From NCBI RefSeq assembly GCF_001307295.1, contig NZ_CP012700.1, positions 2,049,001 to 2,113,000 of the forward strand: a stretch of DNA of 64,000 nucleotides. Direction: 5' to 3'. The notes under the pieces were generated by a model. That model searched no databases and was not told the DNA's origin. It saw only the letters and a list, made by a program, of their open reading frames with translations. The stretch is from Sphingopyxis macrogoltabida (GTDB taxonomy: Bacteria > Pseudomonadota > Alphaproteobacteria > Sphingomonadales > Sphingomonadaceae). Made by a program: the position numbers and the translations under genes. The first letter of the stretch is position 1, and every line of letters begins with the position of its first letter. This document shows, piece by piece, positions 8,220 through 16,823 of the stretch.

Positions 8220-8918
8220 CTATCCGATCCAGCGCCAGACGCCCGCGACCATATAGCCGAGCGCGCCATGCGCCCAGGTCGCGGCGATCCACAGCACGAT
8301 GCCACCGAACAAGGCGTGCGGCCGCGGCAGCGTATCGCCCCATGGCGCCCCGCCCAGTTGGCGGGCGAAGGGCACGAAGCTCGTCCGCGCCGCCCAGTGC
8401 CGCCAGCTATCGCCCATCAACCGCGCCTTCTTGACGTCCTGCCCCGCCGACCCGGCGAGCGCGAGGAAGGCAATCATCCCCGAAAGGACGAACTGCGCCG
8501 GCGTCGGCATCACCAGCGCATGCGCGAAAGCCCAGAGCGCGAAGCCCCACATCATCGGATGGCGCGTGATCGCAAAAACGCCGCGCGGTGCGCCCTGCGC
8601 GGCAAAGGCGGCGTTCGGCGCCGGCAGCGCCGGGTTGCCGATCAGCGACCCCATGAACAATATGCTCGCGAACAGGACGAGCAAGGACGCAAAGGCCCAG
8701 AGCAAATCGCCGGCGACCCACAAAGGCGGCTCGGGCGGCATTCCGCGCCACGCCTGCACCACCATGATGAACGTCGCGATCGCGACGATCGAATAGACGA
8801 TCAGGAACGCCCGCTCGCCCATCCGACCGGCGAGCGGCGCGCGCAGCGGATGCGACAGCGCGAAATGCGTGCCGACGAACAGGACGCATGTGGTGACCAG
8901 CAGCGACATCGGTTGCAT
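8220..8918 (-). CDS. NnrU family membrane protein
   Basis: 232-residue integral membrane protein with about six hydrophobic segments. GTHFALSHPLRAPL near the N-terminus and the ITRHPMMWGFALWAFAH block near the middle are NnrU signatures. NnrU was linked to denitrification in rhodobacters, but homologues occur widely, and relatives include isoprenylcysteine methyltransferase-like MT-A/15-cis-zeta-carotene isomerases. No denitrification genes are nearby. Start ATG at 8918 is supported by GGGAGAG. Confidence 0.85.
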   Translation of the reverse strand: MQPMSLLVTTCVLFVGTHFALSHPLRAPLAGRMGERAFLIVYSIVAIATFIMVVQAWRGMPPEPPLWVAGDLLWAFASLLVLFASILFMGSLIGNPALPAPNAAFAAQGAPRGVFAITRHPMMWGFALWAFAHALVMPTPAQFVLSGMIAFLALAGSAGQDVKKARLMGDSWRHWAARTSFVPFARQLGGAPWGDTLPRPHALFGGIVLWIAATWAHGALGYMVAGVWRWIG

Positions 8919-8965
8919 TGGAGCGCTCTCCCTCTCCCATCAACACCCTTCGATCATATCACATC

Positions 8966-9043
8966 CGTCATCCCGGCGAAGGCCGGGATCTCGCCGTAGC
9001 CGCAAGACGCGAGGGCGAGATCCCGGCCTTCGCCGGGATGACG
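8966..9043. repeat. Dispersed repeat, family C copy 2
   Basis: Near-perfect palindrome: CGTCATCCCGGCGAAGG at the left and the complementary CCTTCGCCGGGATGACG at the right, with a short middle CTCGCC...GGCGAG that also pairs. It lies between the NnrU start and the end of the amidohydrolase gene, in 167 bases without other visible content. Confidence 0.75.
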
Positions 9044-9085
9044 AAATGAGGGGTGTCGCGCGGTCCAATGCAACGCCCGAAATGA

Positions 9086-10492
9086 CTATCTGTCATAGGC
9101 TTTCGGCAATGCGCCCTCGCCCGGCGTCGCATAGCGGTCGCGCAGGCGGTCCTGCCGTGTCGTCAGCGACTGCGCCTTGCCGTCGATCCACACCGCGGTC
9201 GGCCGGCTGCCGAGTTCGAGCGGATCGTCGTCCCAGATCACGACGTCGCCGACGCGGCCGGGGCGCAGCGATCCGATGCTGCCCTCCATTCCGACCGCGC
9301 GCGCCGGGGCGCTGCTGATCGAGGCGAAGGCCTGATCCCAGCTCAGCCCGCTCGCGCCCGGCAGCTTCGCCAGCCCGACGAGGTTGCCAGCATATTGGGT
9401 GGCATAGCCCATTTTATGCGCATCGTCGTCGTCGAAGACGCCGACCGAGATGTCGACACCCGCCGCCTTCAACCGCCCGGCGTTCGACTGGGTCGCGCCC
9501 AGCCGTTCGAAACTGTCGGGCAGGTCGCTGAGCGGCGACACGAGCACCGGCACCTTCGCTGCCGCGACCTCGCGCGCGACCAGCCAGCCTTCGGTGACGC
9601 CGACGAGGACGAGCTTCAGCGCAGGGAATTCGCCCTTCAGCTTGATGACGTTCAATATATCGGCGGCGCGGTCGACGCGGACGAACAGCGGCGTCTTGCC
9701 GTCGATCACCCGCACCAGCGCCTCGGCATCGGCGCGCTGGATCATCGCGTCATTGCCCCATTCGGCCAAGGTCGCGGGGTTGCGGGCGTAGCTGCGCGCG
9801 GCGAGCAATTGTTCGCGAAACAGAAGGAAGGTCGCGGCGCGGCTGCCGCCGGCCTTCGCCGAACCGTCTTCACCAAAGGCGACGAATTGCAGCGCGCGCG
9901 GGCGCGTCACCATGTCCATGTCGTCGGCCAGGTCGACGACGGCGCCCTGCCCGGCGAACAAGTTGCTGCTCGCGCTCGGCGCGACGATCGCCCGGGTGAC
10001 GCCCGAGGCGCGGTTGACCGCGACCGGCGAGCCCATCGGGTTGAGCGCGGGCGCGATGTCGAGCCCGGCGGAAAAGCGCGACCGCGCCGCGCCGCGGTCG
10101 TTCGTCCCGGTAACGGCGTCGACCTCGACCAGCCCGACGCGGCTGAATGCCGCAACGATGCCCGGCGTGACATAACGGCCCTGCGCATCGACACGTTCGA
10201 TCCCGGCGGGCACGGCAACCCCGGCGCCTGCCGCGACGACCTTGCCGCCGCGGATGACGACCGAACCGCCCTCGACCGGGGCGCTGCCGTCGCCGATGAC
10301 GAGCTTTGCATTGACGATCGCGACGTCCTGCGCGGCGGCGGGCGTGGTAAGCGCCAGGGCTGCAACCAATGCACTCCCCAATTCCGCTCGTGTCGAGCGA
10401 AGTCGAGACACCCCGAAGGCGCGCACGACTGATGGGCATCTCGACTGCGCTCGATGCGAACGGAAATTGAGGAAGGTGACGAGATTTCTCAT
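9086..10492 (-). CDS. Amidohydrolase-family protein lacking the HxH metal motif
   Basis: About 468 residues with the amidohydrolase layout: a small beta-sandwich (VAIVNAKLVIGDGSAPVEGG, PGI) and a C-terminal GSLRPGRVGDVVIWDDDPLE. Where active members carry an HxH after the PG motif, this one reads RYVTPGIVAAFSRVGLVEVDAV, with no His, and no H-x-x-H elsewhere replaces it, so metal-dependent hydrolysis is doubtful. ATG at 10492 overlaps the stop of the upstream amidohydrolase (ATGA). The N-terminus MRNLVTFL is separated from a typical signal-peptide core (LGSALVAALALTTPAAAQ) by about 29 residues encoded by a dispersed repeat; a GTG inside the repeat could be the working start. It may be a non-catalytic partner of the upstream enzyme. 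Confidence 0.8.
   Translation of the reverse strand: MRNLVTFLNFRSHRAQSRCPSVVRAFGVSRLRSTRAELGSALVAALALTTPAAAQDVAIVNAKLVIGDGSAPVEGGSVVIRGGKVVAAGAGVAVPAGIERVDAQGRYVTPGIVAAFSRVGLVEVDAVTGTNDRGAARSRFSAGLDIAPALNPMGSPVAVNRASGVTRAIVAPSASSNLFAGQGAVVDLADDMDMVTRPRALQFVAFGEDGSAKAGGSRAATFLLFREQLLAARSYARNPATLAEWGNDAMIQRADAEALVRVIDGKTPLFVRVDRAADILNVIKLKGEFPALKLVLVGVTEGWLVAREVAAAKVPVLVSPLSDLPDSFERLGATQSNAGRLKAAGVDISVGVFDDDDAHKMGYATQYAGNLVGLAKLPGASGLSWDQAFASISSAPARAVGMEGSIGSLRPGRVGDVVIWDDDPLELGSRPTAVWIDGKAQSLTTRQDRLRDRYATPGEGALPKAYDR
10382..10465. repeat. Dispersed repeat, family B copy 2, inside a coding region
   Basis: 84-base imperfect palindrome with the same arms as the copies at 1834, 21875 and 23020. 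Its length is a multiple of three and it is read in frame near the 5' end of the amidohydrolase gene, between the first eight codons and the hydrophobic signal-peptide core. Confidence 0.75.
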
Positions 10493-11901
10493 TTCACATC
10501 TCCCTCGCCCGGGTGGCCGAGCTCGAAGTCGCTCACCGGCCGCCGTTTCGGGTCCATCGCGTCGAACATCAACGCGCCGTCGATCCATACCTTTTCGGGG
10601 CGCGTATAGGCGCTGAACGGATTGCCGTTCCACAGCACGACGTCGGCCATCTTGCCGGGTTTCAGGCTGCCCGTCTTTTCGCCGATCCCCAGCGCCTTCG
10701 CCGGGTTCCACGACAGCCAGGTCCACGCCTGTTCGTCGCTGATCTGCATCCCCATGCGGCGGCCGGCCTTCAGCGCCTTCGCCGCTTCCTGATTCAGCCG
10801 CTGGATCTGGTTGGCGTCATCCGAATGGACGATCGTGCAGGCGCCCGCCTTGTACACCAGCGGAATATTCTCGTTGACACTGTCATAGGCTTCCATCTTG
10901 AAGCCCCACCAGTCGGCCCACATTGCCGAGCAGATATTCTCTTTCGCAAGGATATCGGCGATCTTGTACGCCTCGACCGCGTGGTGGAAGGTCGATACCT
11001 TGTAACCGAATTCCTTCGACATATCGATGACCAGCGCCATCTCGTCGGCGCGGTAGCAATGATTGTGGACGAGGATTTCGCCCGCCAGCACGCCCGCGAG
11101 CGTTTCCATCGCGAGGTCGCGGTCGACGACCTTGCCGTCGTCCATCTTTTTCTTGTACGCCGCCGCCTTCTGCCACGTCGCGCGGTTGACGGCGAAATTG
11201 CCCATGCGGGTCGAGGGCATCCGTCCCTTGGCGCCATAGACACGCTTCGGATTTTCGCCGCATGCCATTTTGAGGCCATAGGGGGCGCCGGGGAATTTCA
11301 TCCCCTGCACCGTGCGCGACGGCACATTCTTGAGCGTGATCGAGCGGCCGCCCATCAGATTGGCGCTGCCCGGCAAGATCTGGAGCGAGGTCACGCCGCC
11401 ATTGGCCAGCGCGCGGCTGAAGCCCGGATCCTGCGGCCAGACGCTATGTTCGGACCAGACCTCGGGCGTCGTCGGCGAGGTTGCTTCATTGCCGTCCGAA
11501 TGCGCATCGACGCTGGGCGAAGGATAGTCGCCGAGGTGGCTGTGGATGTCGATCACGCCCGGCGTTACATATTTGCCGGTCCCGTCGACGATATCGGCGC
11601 CCTCGGGGACCGGCGTGTCGGCGCCGCCGACCGCCTCGACCTTGCCGCCCGCGAGCAGCACGGTGCCATTGTCGATCCGCCCGCCCTCGCCGTCGAAGAT
11701 GGTGACGCCGCGCACCGCCGTCGGGCGGCCCGGATAAGGCTTGTAGGTCGAGGGATAGGGGTCCTTGTCGAACTTGACCGGCTTCGCCGCCGGCGCGGTG
11801 GGCTCGTCGCCCGCCGACTTCGCATCGGACCCCGTCGCGGCACAACCGGCGAACGCCAGCGACACCGCGGCGAGCAGGCCGCCCTTCACGCCCCGGATCA
11901 T
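10489..11901 (-). CDS. Amidohydrolase, predicted lipoprotein
   Basis: 470-residue metal-dependent hydrolase. A lipobox (FAGC, Cys20) after a hydrophobic stretch predicts export and lipid anchoring. The catalytic layout is intact: VTPGVIDIHSH with H120 and H122, HNHCYRADEM, HHAVEAYK and HSDD later, and SLKPGKMADVVLWNG at the C-terminus. This group resembles imidazolonepropionase/prolidase-like amidohydrolases; the substrate is not known. It sits 3 bases behind a POT peptide transporter and overlaps the following amidohydrolase by four bases, so a role in hydrolysing peptides or peptide-like amides in the periplasm is likely by context. Confidence 0.87.
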   Translation of the reverse strand: MIRGVKGGLLAAVSLAFAGCAATGSDAKSAGDEPTAPAAKPVKFDKDPYPSTYKPYPGRPTAVRGVTIFDGEGGRIDNGTVLLAGGKVEAVGGADTPVPEGADIVDGTGKYVTPGVIDIHSHLGDYPSPSVDAHSDGNEATSPTTPEVWSEHSVWPQDPGFSRALANGGVTSLQILPGSANLMGGRSITLKNVPSRTVQGMKFPGAPYGLKMACGENPKRVYGAKGRMPSTRMGNFAVNRATWQKAAAYKKKMDDGKVVDRDLAMETLAGVLAGEILVHNHCYRADEMALVIDMSKEFGYKVSTFHHAVEAYKIADILAKENICSAMWADWWGFKMEAYDSVNENIPLVYKAGACTIVHSDDANQIQRLNQEAAKALKAGRRMGMQISDEQAWTWLSWNPAKALGIGEKTGSLKPGKMADVVLWNGNPFSAYTRPEKVWIDGALMFDAMDPKRRPVSDFELGHPGEGDVK

Positions 11902-11904
11902 CGC

Positions 11905-13545
11905 TTACGCCCCCTTCGGTTCGGGATGGGTGCCGGCGGCCTGCGGTTCGCCCAGTTCTTCGCGGCCGGGAATCTCCCGGTCGCGCAGCGTTTCGAGATG
12001 CATCCACTTCTTGACGATCGGCGACAGCGCAAGCACGACGACGCTAACGCCGATCGTTATCAGCCCGATTTCCCAATAGATGCCGAGCGTCGCTTCCTTG
12101 GTCATGTTGCCGCTTTCGCCGCCCGTCGCCTCGCCGATCTTGCCGGCGACGAAATTGCCGACGGCTGTCATGTAGAACCAGGCCCCCATGATCAGCGACG
12201 CAAGGAAGCTCGGCGCCAGCCGGTTCATCGCGCTGAGCCCGACCGGCGACAGGCAAAGCTCGCCCGTCGTATGGAGCAGATAGAGCATGAAGACGAAGAA
12301 GACCGGCGTCGCGACCGCGGGCCCGACGCTGTTCGCGCCCCAGACGAAGACGAGGAAGCCAAGGCCGACCTGCGCGAGCGCCAGCGCGAACTTCGCGGGC
12401 GCCGACGGTTCGAGCCCGCGCTTGCCGAGCCATTGCCACAGCGCCGCAAAGACCGGCGCGAAGAGGATGATGTAGATGGGGTTGATCGACTGGAACACCG
12501 ACGCGGGGACGCCGCCCTTGTCGACAAAACGGTCGGTATAGAGGTTGAAGCTGCCGCCGGCCTGTTCGAACAGACCCCAGAACAGCGGGTTCAATGCGAT
12601 CAGGAACAGGATTGCGAACATACGCTCGCGCGGTTCCTTGTCGAGCTTGAAACTTTCGTAGAGGACATAGCCGAGCAGCGCGAGGCCCGAGACGATCAGG
12701 ATATTCTGGATGACGTCCTGATACTGGACCAGCGCCCACATCACCGCGACCGCGGCGATGCCGATGCCATAGATGGAGATTTCCTTGTTGCGCGCCAGCG
12801 GCGCCGGTGCCTCGCCCGCGCCGAGCAGGACGTTCTTTCCGAGGACGAAGACGATCAGGCCGGCGACCATGCCGATGCCGGCGAGGCCGAAGCCGTACGA
12901 CCAGCCGATCTTCTGGCCGAGATAGCCGACGAGGATCGTGCCGAGCGCGGCGCCGACGTTAATCCCCATATAGAAGATGGTATAGGCAGCGTCGCGGCGG
13001 GCATCGGTCAGGCGATAGAGCTGACCGACCATCACCGAGATGTTCGCTTTCAGGAAGCCCGAACCGACGATGATCAGCGCCAGCGCCAGCCAGAAGACGT
13101 TGATCGCGCCTTCGGACTGCTTGACCGCGGCATCGGTGATCCCGTGATCGCCCTCGACCGCCATGAACAAATGGCCGAGCGCGAGCAGGACGCCGCCGAA
13201 CAACACCGCCTTGCGCTGTCCCAGATAGCGGTCGGCCAGATAGCCGCCGAGCACCGGGGTGATATACACAAGGCTGGTATAGGCCCCATAGATCAGGTTC
13301 GATTTGCCGTCCGAAAACAGCCAGTGCTGCGTCAGGTAGAAGATCAGCAGCGCGCGCATGCCGTAGTAGGAGAAACGCTCCCACATCTCGGCGAAGAACA
13401 ACATGTACAGGCCCTTGGGGTGGCCGGCGAATTCGGGTTTCTTGCTGCCTGCAATCAGTGCCCCGATGGTCAGGAACACCCCCAGCACGACCAGCGCGAT
13501 CACCGCGATCCAGTCGCCTTCGTCCCAAAGGCCCATGTCTTTCAT
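11905..13545 (-). CDS. POT family peptide MFS transporter
   Basis: 546-residue inner-membrane proton-coupled oligopeptide transporter. The ExxER motif of POT proteins is in FAEMWERFSYYGMRALL (E53, E56, R57), and GGYLADRYLGQRKAVLFGG is the second family signature; about 14 hydrophobic segments follow. It imports di- and tripeptides with protons. Start ATG at 13545 has an AAAGGGA ribosome site; an in-frame ATG at 13536 is an alternative. First gene of a three-gene operon with two amidohydrolases. Confidence 0.93.
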   Translation of the reverse strand: MKDMGLWDEGDWIAVIALVVLGVFLTIGALIAGSKKPEFAGHPKGLYMLFFAEMWERFSYYGMRALLIFYLTQHWLFSDGKSNLIYGAYTSLVYITPVLGGYLADRYLGQRKAVLFGGVLLALGHLFMAVEGDHGITDAAVKQSEGAINVFWLALALIIVGSGFLKANISVMVGQLYRLTDARRDAAYTIFYMGINVGAALGTILVGYLGQKIGWSYGFGLAGIGMVAGLIVFVLGKNVLLGAGEAPAPLARNKEISIYGIGIAAVAVMWALVQYQDVIQNILIVSGLALLGYVLYESFKLDKEPRERMFAILFLIALNPLFWGLFEQAGGSFNLYTDRFVDKGGVPASVFQSINPIYIILFAPVFAALWQWLGKRGLEPSAPAKFALALAQVGLGFLVFVWGANSVGPAVATPVFFVFMLYLLHTTGELCLSPVGLSAMNRLAPSFLASLIMGAWFYMTAVGNFVAGKIGEATGGESGNMTKEATLGIYWEIGLITIGVSVVVLALSPIVKKWMHLETLRDREIPGREELGEPQAAGTHPEPKGA

Positions 13546-13674
13546 GTAAATGTGTCCCTTTTCCCGGATATTTTGACCGCGGCTTCCCGCCGCGCGAATG
13601 GGGCAACCTAGCGCGAAAATTTCTCATGGGAAGAATCTAATTGCGCGTGAAACCGGTTCATCCGGGCCAAAAAC

Positions 13675-13695
13675 TGTTGCGAACGATTCGCAACA
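13675..13695. promoter_or_regulatory. Perfect 9-3-9 palindrome, candidate operator
   Basis: TGTTGCGAA and TTCGCAACA are exact complements separated by CGA, 38 bases before the nitroreductase start and 130 bases from the divergent POT operon. The form is like a Fur-type 19-21 bp operator (TTGCGAAnnnTTCGCAA), but other dimeric repressors also fit. Either divergent gene could be the target. Confidence 0.5.
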
Positions 13696-13732
13696 CTTGC
13701 GTTTGGCGCCCGAAAACGCCACATGCGCTGCC

Positions 13733-14314
13733 ATGTTCAACGACACCTCCTCGCTGCTCGCCCACCTCGCCACCCGCCGCTCGGGAAAGGCGCGCGACAT
13801 GGTCGCGCCGGGCCCCGATGCCGCCACGCTGAAGGACATTATCGCGCTCGCGCTGCGCACCCCCGACCATGGCAAGCTCGCCCCCTGGCGCGTCGTCACC
13901 GTCGCCGACGACCAGCGCGGCGCCTTCGCGACCTTGCTCAAAAATGCCTGGGTCGCCGAGAATCCCGGCGCGGCGGGAATGGACCTGTCGGCGCTCGACC
14001 AGTTCGCGCATCAGGCCCCGACGCTGCTCGTCCTTCTTTCCACCCCCGCGCAGGGCGTGAAAATTCCGCTGTGGGAACAACAGATGTCGGCCGGCGCGGT
14101 CGGCATGAACCTGCTCCACGCCGCGCACGCACATGGTTTCGTCGGAAGCTGGCTGACCGGCTGGGCCGCGTATAGCCCTCAGGTGGCGCAGGCTTTCGGC
14201 GCGCGCGCGGGCGATACGATCGTCGGCTATTTCTTCCTCGGCACCGCCGGCGGCGCGCTGTCGGAACGGCCACGGCCCGAATATGACGACGTCGTGAGCG
14301 CTTGGGACATTTAA
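13733..14314 (+). CDS. Nitroreductase family protein
   Basis: 193-residue flavin-binding oxidoreductase, close in size and layout to YdjA-type nitroreductases. The N-terminal LATRRSGKARDMVAPGPDAATLKDII and RTPDHGKLAPWRVV contain the FMN-phosphate Arg residues, and the C-terminal GYFFLGTA is also typical. It probably reduces nitro compounds or quinones with NAD(P)H in the cytoplasm. The longer frame to 13598 runs through the palindromic operator and lacks a plausible start, so the ATG at 13733 is used, although its ribosome site is weak. Confidence 0.88.
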   Translation: MFNDTSSLLAHLATRRSGKARDMVAPGPDAATLKDIIALALRTPDHGKLAPWRVVTVADDQRGAFATLLKNAWVAENPGAAGMDLSALDQFAHQAPTLLVLLSTPAQGVKIPLWEQQMSAGAVGMNLLHAAHAHGFVGSWLTGWAAYSPQVAQAFGARAGDTIVGYFFLGTAGGALSERPRPEYDDVVSAWDI

Positions 14315-14385
14315 TTTCAGAAGTGCGCCCTAGTTTGTAAGGAAGCACGTTTGACTGTGCTGCTGTCTTATGGCATTAAGGCGGC

Positions 14386-14733
14386 ATGCTCGATCAGTCC
14401 AAACCCGTGTACCAGCGCCTGCGCGATGTCATCGCCAACGCCATCCTCGACGGCAGCTTCCGCGACGGCGACATGTTGCCGTCGGTACGCTCGCTCGCGG
14501 CCGAGCAGGGCGCGAACCCGCTGACCGTCGCCAAGGCGTATCAGACCTTTCAGGACGAAGGGCTGGTAACGGTAAAGCGCGGCGTCGGAATGTTCGTCGC
14601 GCAAGGTGCGACCGAGCGGCTGCGGACGCTGATGCGCGAAGACTTTCTCGCCAATGTCTGGCCCCCGGTCGCGGAGCAGATGCGGCGCATCGGGCTGGAC
14701 GCGCGGACGCTTCTCGACCTGACCGAGGCCTGA
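14386..14733 (+). CDS. GntR family regulator, YtrA-like
   Basis: 115-residue regulator with an N-terminal winged HTH (residues 7-73: PVYQRLRDVIANAILDGSF, MLPSVRSLAAEQGANPLTVAKAY, GLVTVKRGVGMFV) and only a short helical tail, as in the YtrA subfamily. YtrA genes usually precede ABC transporter genes; none follows here, so it may act elsewhere. A TTGACT at 14351 followed by CATTAA at 14374 could be its promoter with a very short leader. Confidence 0.87.
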   Translation: MLDQSKPVYQRLRDVIANAILDGSFRDGDMLPSVRSLAAEQGANPLTVAKAYQTFQDEGLVTVKRGVGMFVAQGATERLRTLMREDFLANVWPPVAEQMRRIGLDARTLLDLTEA

Positions 14734-14810
14734 GACGGACGAAACCCGGCTCGGTCGTGGCGGCCTTATCGGCTTGACGGGCTTTGGGGTGGGGAGCTGC
14801 CCTTCAAATC

Positions 14811-14915
14811 TCGTCATGCTGAACTCGTTTCAGCATCCATGGCCCGAACTCGAATTTGGCGCAGCGCCGAAGTAAACGACAGACCATGGATCCTGAACCA
14901 AGTTCAGGATGACGA
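14811..14915. repeat. Dispersed repeat, family D copy 1
   Basis: 105 bases with inverted ends: TCGTCATGCTGAACTCG... at the left and ...AAGTTCAGGATGACGA at the right, and an inner pair CCATGG/CCATGG. A 105-base copy with the same arms lies at 39166-39270. It fills most of the gap 14734-14977, which has no gene. Confidence 0.72.
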
Positions 14916-14977
14916 TGAAAGAGACGGCAGCTTCCAGCTGTTAGCCGTCATCCGAACCCTGAAACCTGACTTCCCCC

Positions 14978-16822
14978 TTACCGCCCGATCTGCCGCGCCT
15001 TGTCGCGCAAATCGGCGGCGCCCTGCGCATCGCCCGCCTCGGCGAGCCGGTCGGCATAGAGCCGCATGATCTCTGTATTCAGCGGCTGCAGCCGATAGGC
15101 GCGCGCGATCAGCCTCGTCGCCTGCGCGCCGTCTCCCTTTGCACTCCAGGCCTTCGACAATTCGCGCAGCACGACGACGTCGCGGTTGCCGATGCGGCGC
15201 CGGACGCGCTCGAAATGCGCGATCGCCTGATCCCAATGTTCGAGGTCCATCGCGAGATGCCCCGCCAGCCGGTCGGCGGCGATGCTCGACGGCTGGCTGT
15301 CGCGCAACGCGAGGATCGCGGCGCCCGAACCGGCGGCATCGCCGGCGCGGAACAGCGCGTGCGCCAACCGCAGCGTCGTCCGCTCACCGGCATCGAGATC
15401 GCGCGCCGCGCGATAGGATTGGACCGCAAGCGCGAACTGCCCGCCCGCCATCGCAGCATCGCCGAGCAGGATATGCGCGTCGGCAACCCCGCGGTTGGCA
15501 TCGCGCAGCCGTGTCGCCCGCTCGATCGCGCGCCCCGCCTGCCCCGCCATGATGTCGGCGCCGATCGCCGGGATCGCCCGCGCCGGATTGAGCGGCTCGG
15601 CGTCGGCGGCCATCGACAGGAACCCATAGTCGTTATCGACCGCGAACGGCGCCGCATCGCCGCGCGACAGCGACGCCGCGCGCGCGAGATAGTCGGCCGA
15701 CTCGCCGCGCCGGCCTAGTTCTGCCGCCACGCGTCCGGCGAGCAGCAGCGACCAGCTATCGGCATCGCCGCGGTCGACGATCGGGATCAGCGCTTCGGCC
15801 GCGCCGTCGGCATCGCCGCCCGCCCAGTCCGACAGCGCGAGGATCCGCCGCGCGGTCATATTGTCGGGCTGTTCGGACAGCAGCCGGTCGGCCCAAGTCG
15901 CCGCGACGGCTTCGCCGCCCAGCTCCAGTTCGACGATCGCGCTCAGCAGCATGAAACCGGGAACTTCGTCCATCTGCCCGCGCGTGCGCTGCAGCAGGCT
16001 GCGCGCCAGCCGGTAATTGCCGCCGCGCGCCGCAAGCACGGCTTGCAGATAATAGATGCGCGGATTGCCGGGCGTGAGCGTCGCGGCATGGCGGAGTGCG
16101 CCGAGCATGTCGTGGTAGCGGCCGAGGTCGCCGAGCGTCGCCGCCTGGTCGATCAGCGCACCGGCGTTGTCGGGATCGGCGGCAAGCGCCGCGTCATACC
16201 ATATGAGCGAGGCGGTCAGCCCTTCTTCGGTGCGGATGAGGTTCGCCTTGTAGGCGAGCGCCGCGCCGTTCGCCTTGTCGAGCTCGATGGCATAGTCGAT
16301 CGCGTCGCGAGCGCCCAATGTGTCGGCATTGGCATCGCGAAAGCGCGCGACATCGACCCACAGCGCCGACGAACGCGGCAGTTCGCGCACCGCGCGGTCA
16401 TAGGCGTCGCGCGCCGCACCGAGATCGCCGTCGTCGAGATGGACATTGCCCGCGACCCACGCCGCCTCGCCCATCGCTTCCGGCGCGATCGGTCCGGCGT
16501 CGAGCGTCTGGAGCGCCCGCATTCCGTCGCCCTGCATGGCAAAGGCGCGCGCCAGCAGCGGGCGGAGCGTCGCCTCGTTGCCGCCGGCGTCGATTGCCGC
16601 TTTCACCGCCGCTCCGGCCGCCACCCCGTCGCCCAGCCGGAACGCGATGCGTGCCAGTTCGACGCGTTCGGCGATCGCTTCCGGATTGTCCGCAACCGCG
16701 TCCTGCAATTCGGCGCGCCGCTGTTCGAGAGCCTGGCGCGTATCGACCGGACGCGGGCCGCCGCATCCGGCCAGCAGCGCCGCGACCAGCAGCGTGCCTG
16801 TCCAGAAACGGCCTTGCCTCAT
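14978..16822 (-). CDS. prsT: PrsT-like TPR lipoprotein of the XrtA/PEP-CTERM system
   Basis: 614-residue protein with a lipobox (LLAGC, Cys20) and tetratricopeptide-like helical repeats through most of its length (for example LARIAFRLGDGVAAGAAVKAA and YDRAVRELPRSSALWVDVAR). Its place one base behind prsR identifies it as the PrsT component. PrsT of betaproteobacteria is usually much longer (about 900 residues), so this is a short form. It is probably an outer-membrane-anchored scaffold for polysaccharide export or assembly. Domain assignment is by repeat pattern, not by a conserved catalytic motif. Confidence 0.8.
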   Translation of the reverse strand: MRQGRFWTGTLLVAALLAGCGGPRPVDTRQALEQRRAELQDAVADNPEAIAERVELARIAFRLGDGVAAGAAVKAAIDAGGNEATLRPLLARAFAMQGDGMRALQTLDAGPIAPEAMGEAAWVAGNVHLDDGDLGAARDAYDRAVRELPRSSALWVDVARFRDANADTLGARDAIDYAIELDKANGAALAYKANLIRTEEGLTASLIWYDAALAADPDNAGALIDQAATLGDLGRYHDMLGALRHAATLTPGNPRIYYLQAVLAARGGNYRLARSLLQRTRGQMDEVPGFMLLSAIVELELGGEAVAATWADRLLSEQPDNMTARRILALSDWAGGDADGAAEALIPIVDRGDADSWSLLLAGRVAAELGRRGESADYLARAASLSRGDAAPFAVDNDYGFLSMAADAEPLNPARAIPAIGADIMAGQAGRAIERATRLRDANRGVADAHILLGDAAMAGGQFALAVQSYRAARDLDAGERTTLRLAHALFRAGDAAGSGAAILALRDSQPSSIAADRLAGHLAMDLEHWDQAIAHFERVRRRIGNRDVVVLRELSKAWSAKGDGAQATRLIARAYRLQPLNTEIMRLYADRLAEAGDAQGAADLRDKARQIGR

Positions 16823-16823
16823 T

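Noticed and set aside
10513..13611. 1032-residue plus-strand open frame opposite the POT transporter and amidohydrolase
   Set aside because: Antisense shadow; composition is low-complexity Arg/Asp/Ala and the opposite strand has full family motifs.
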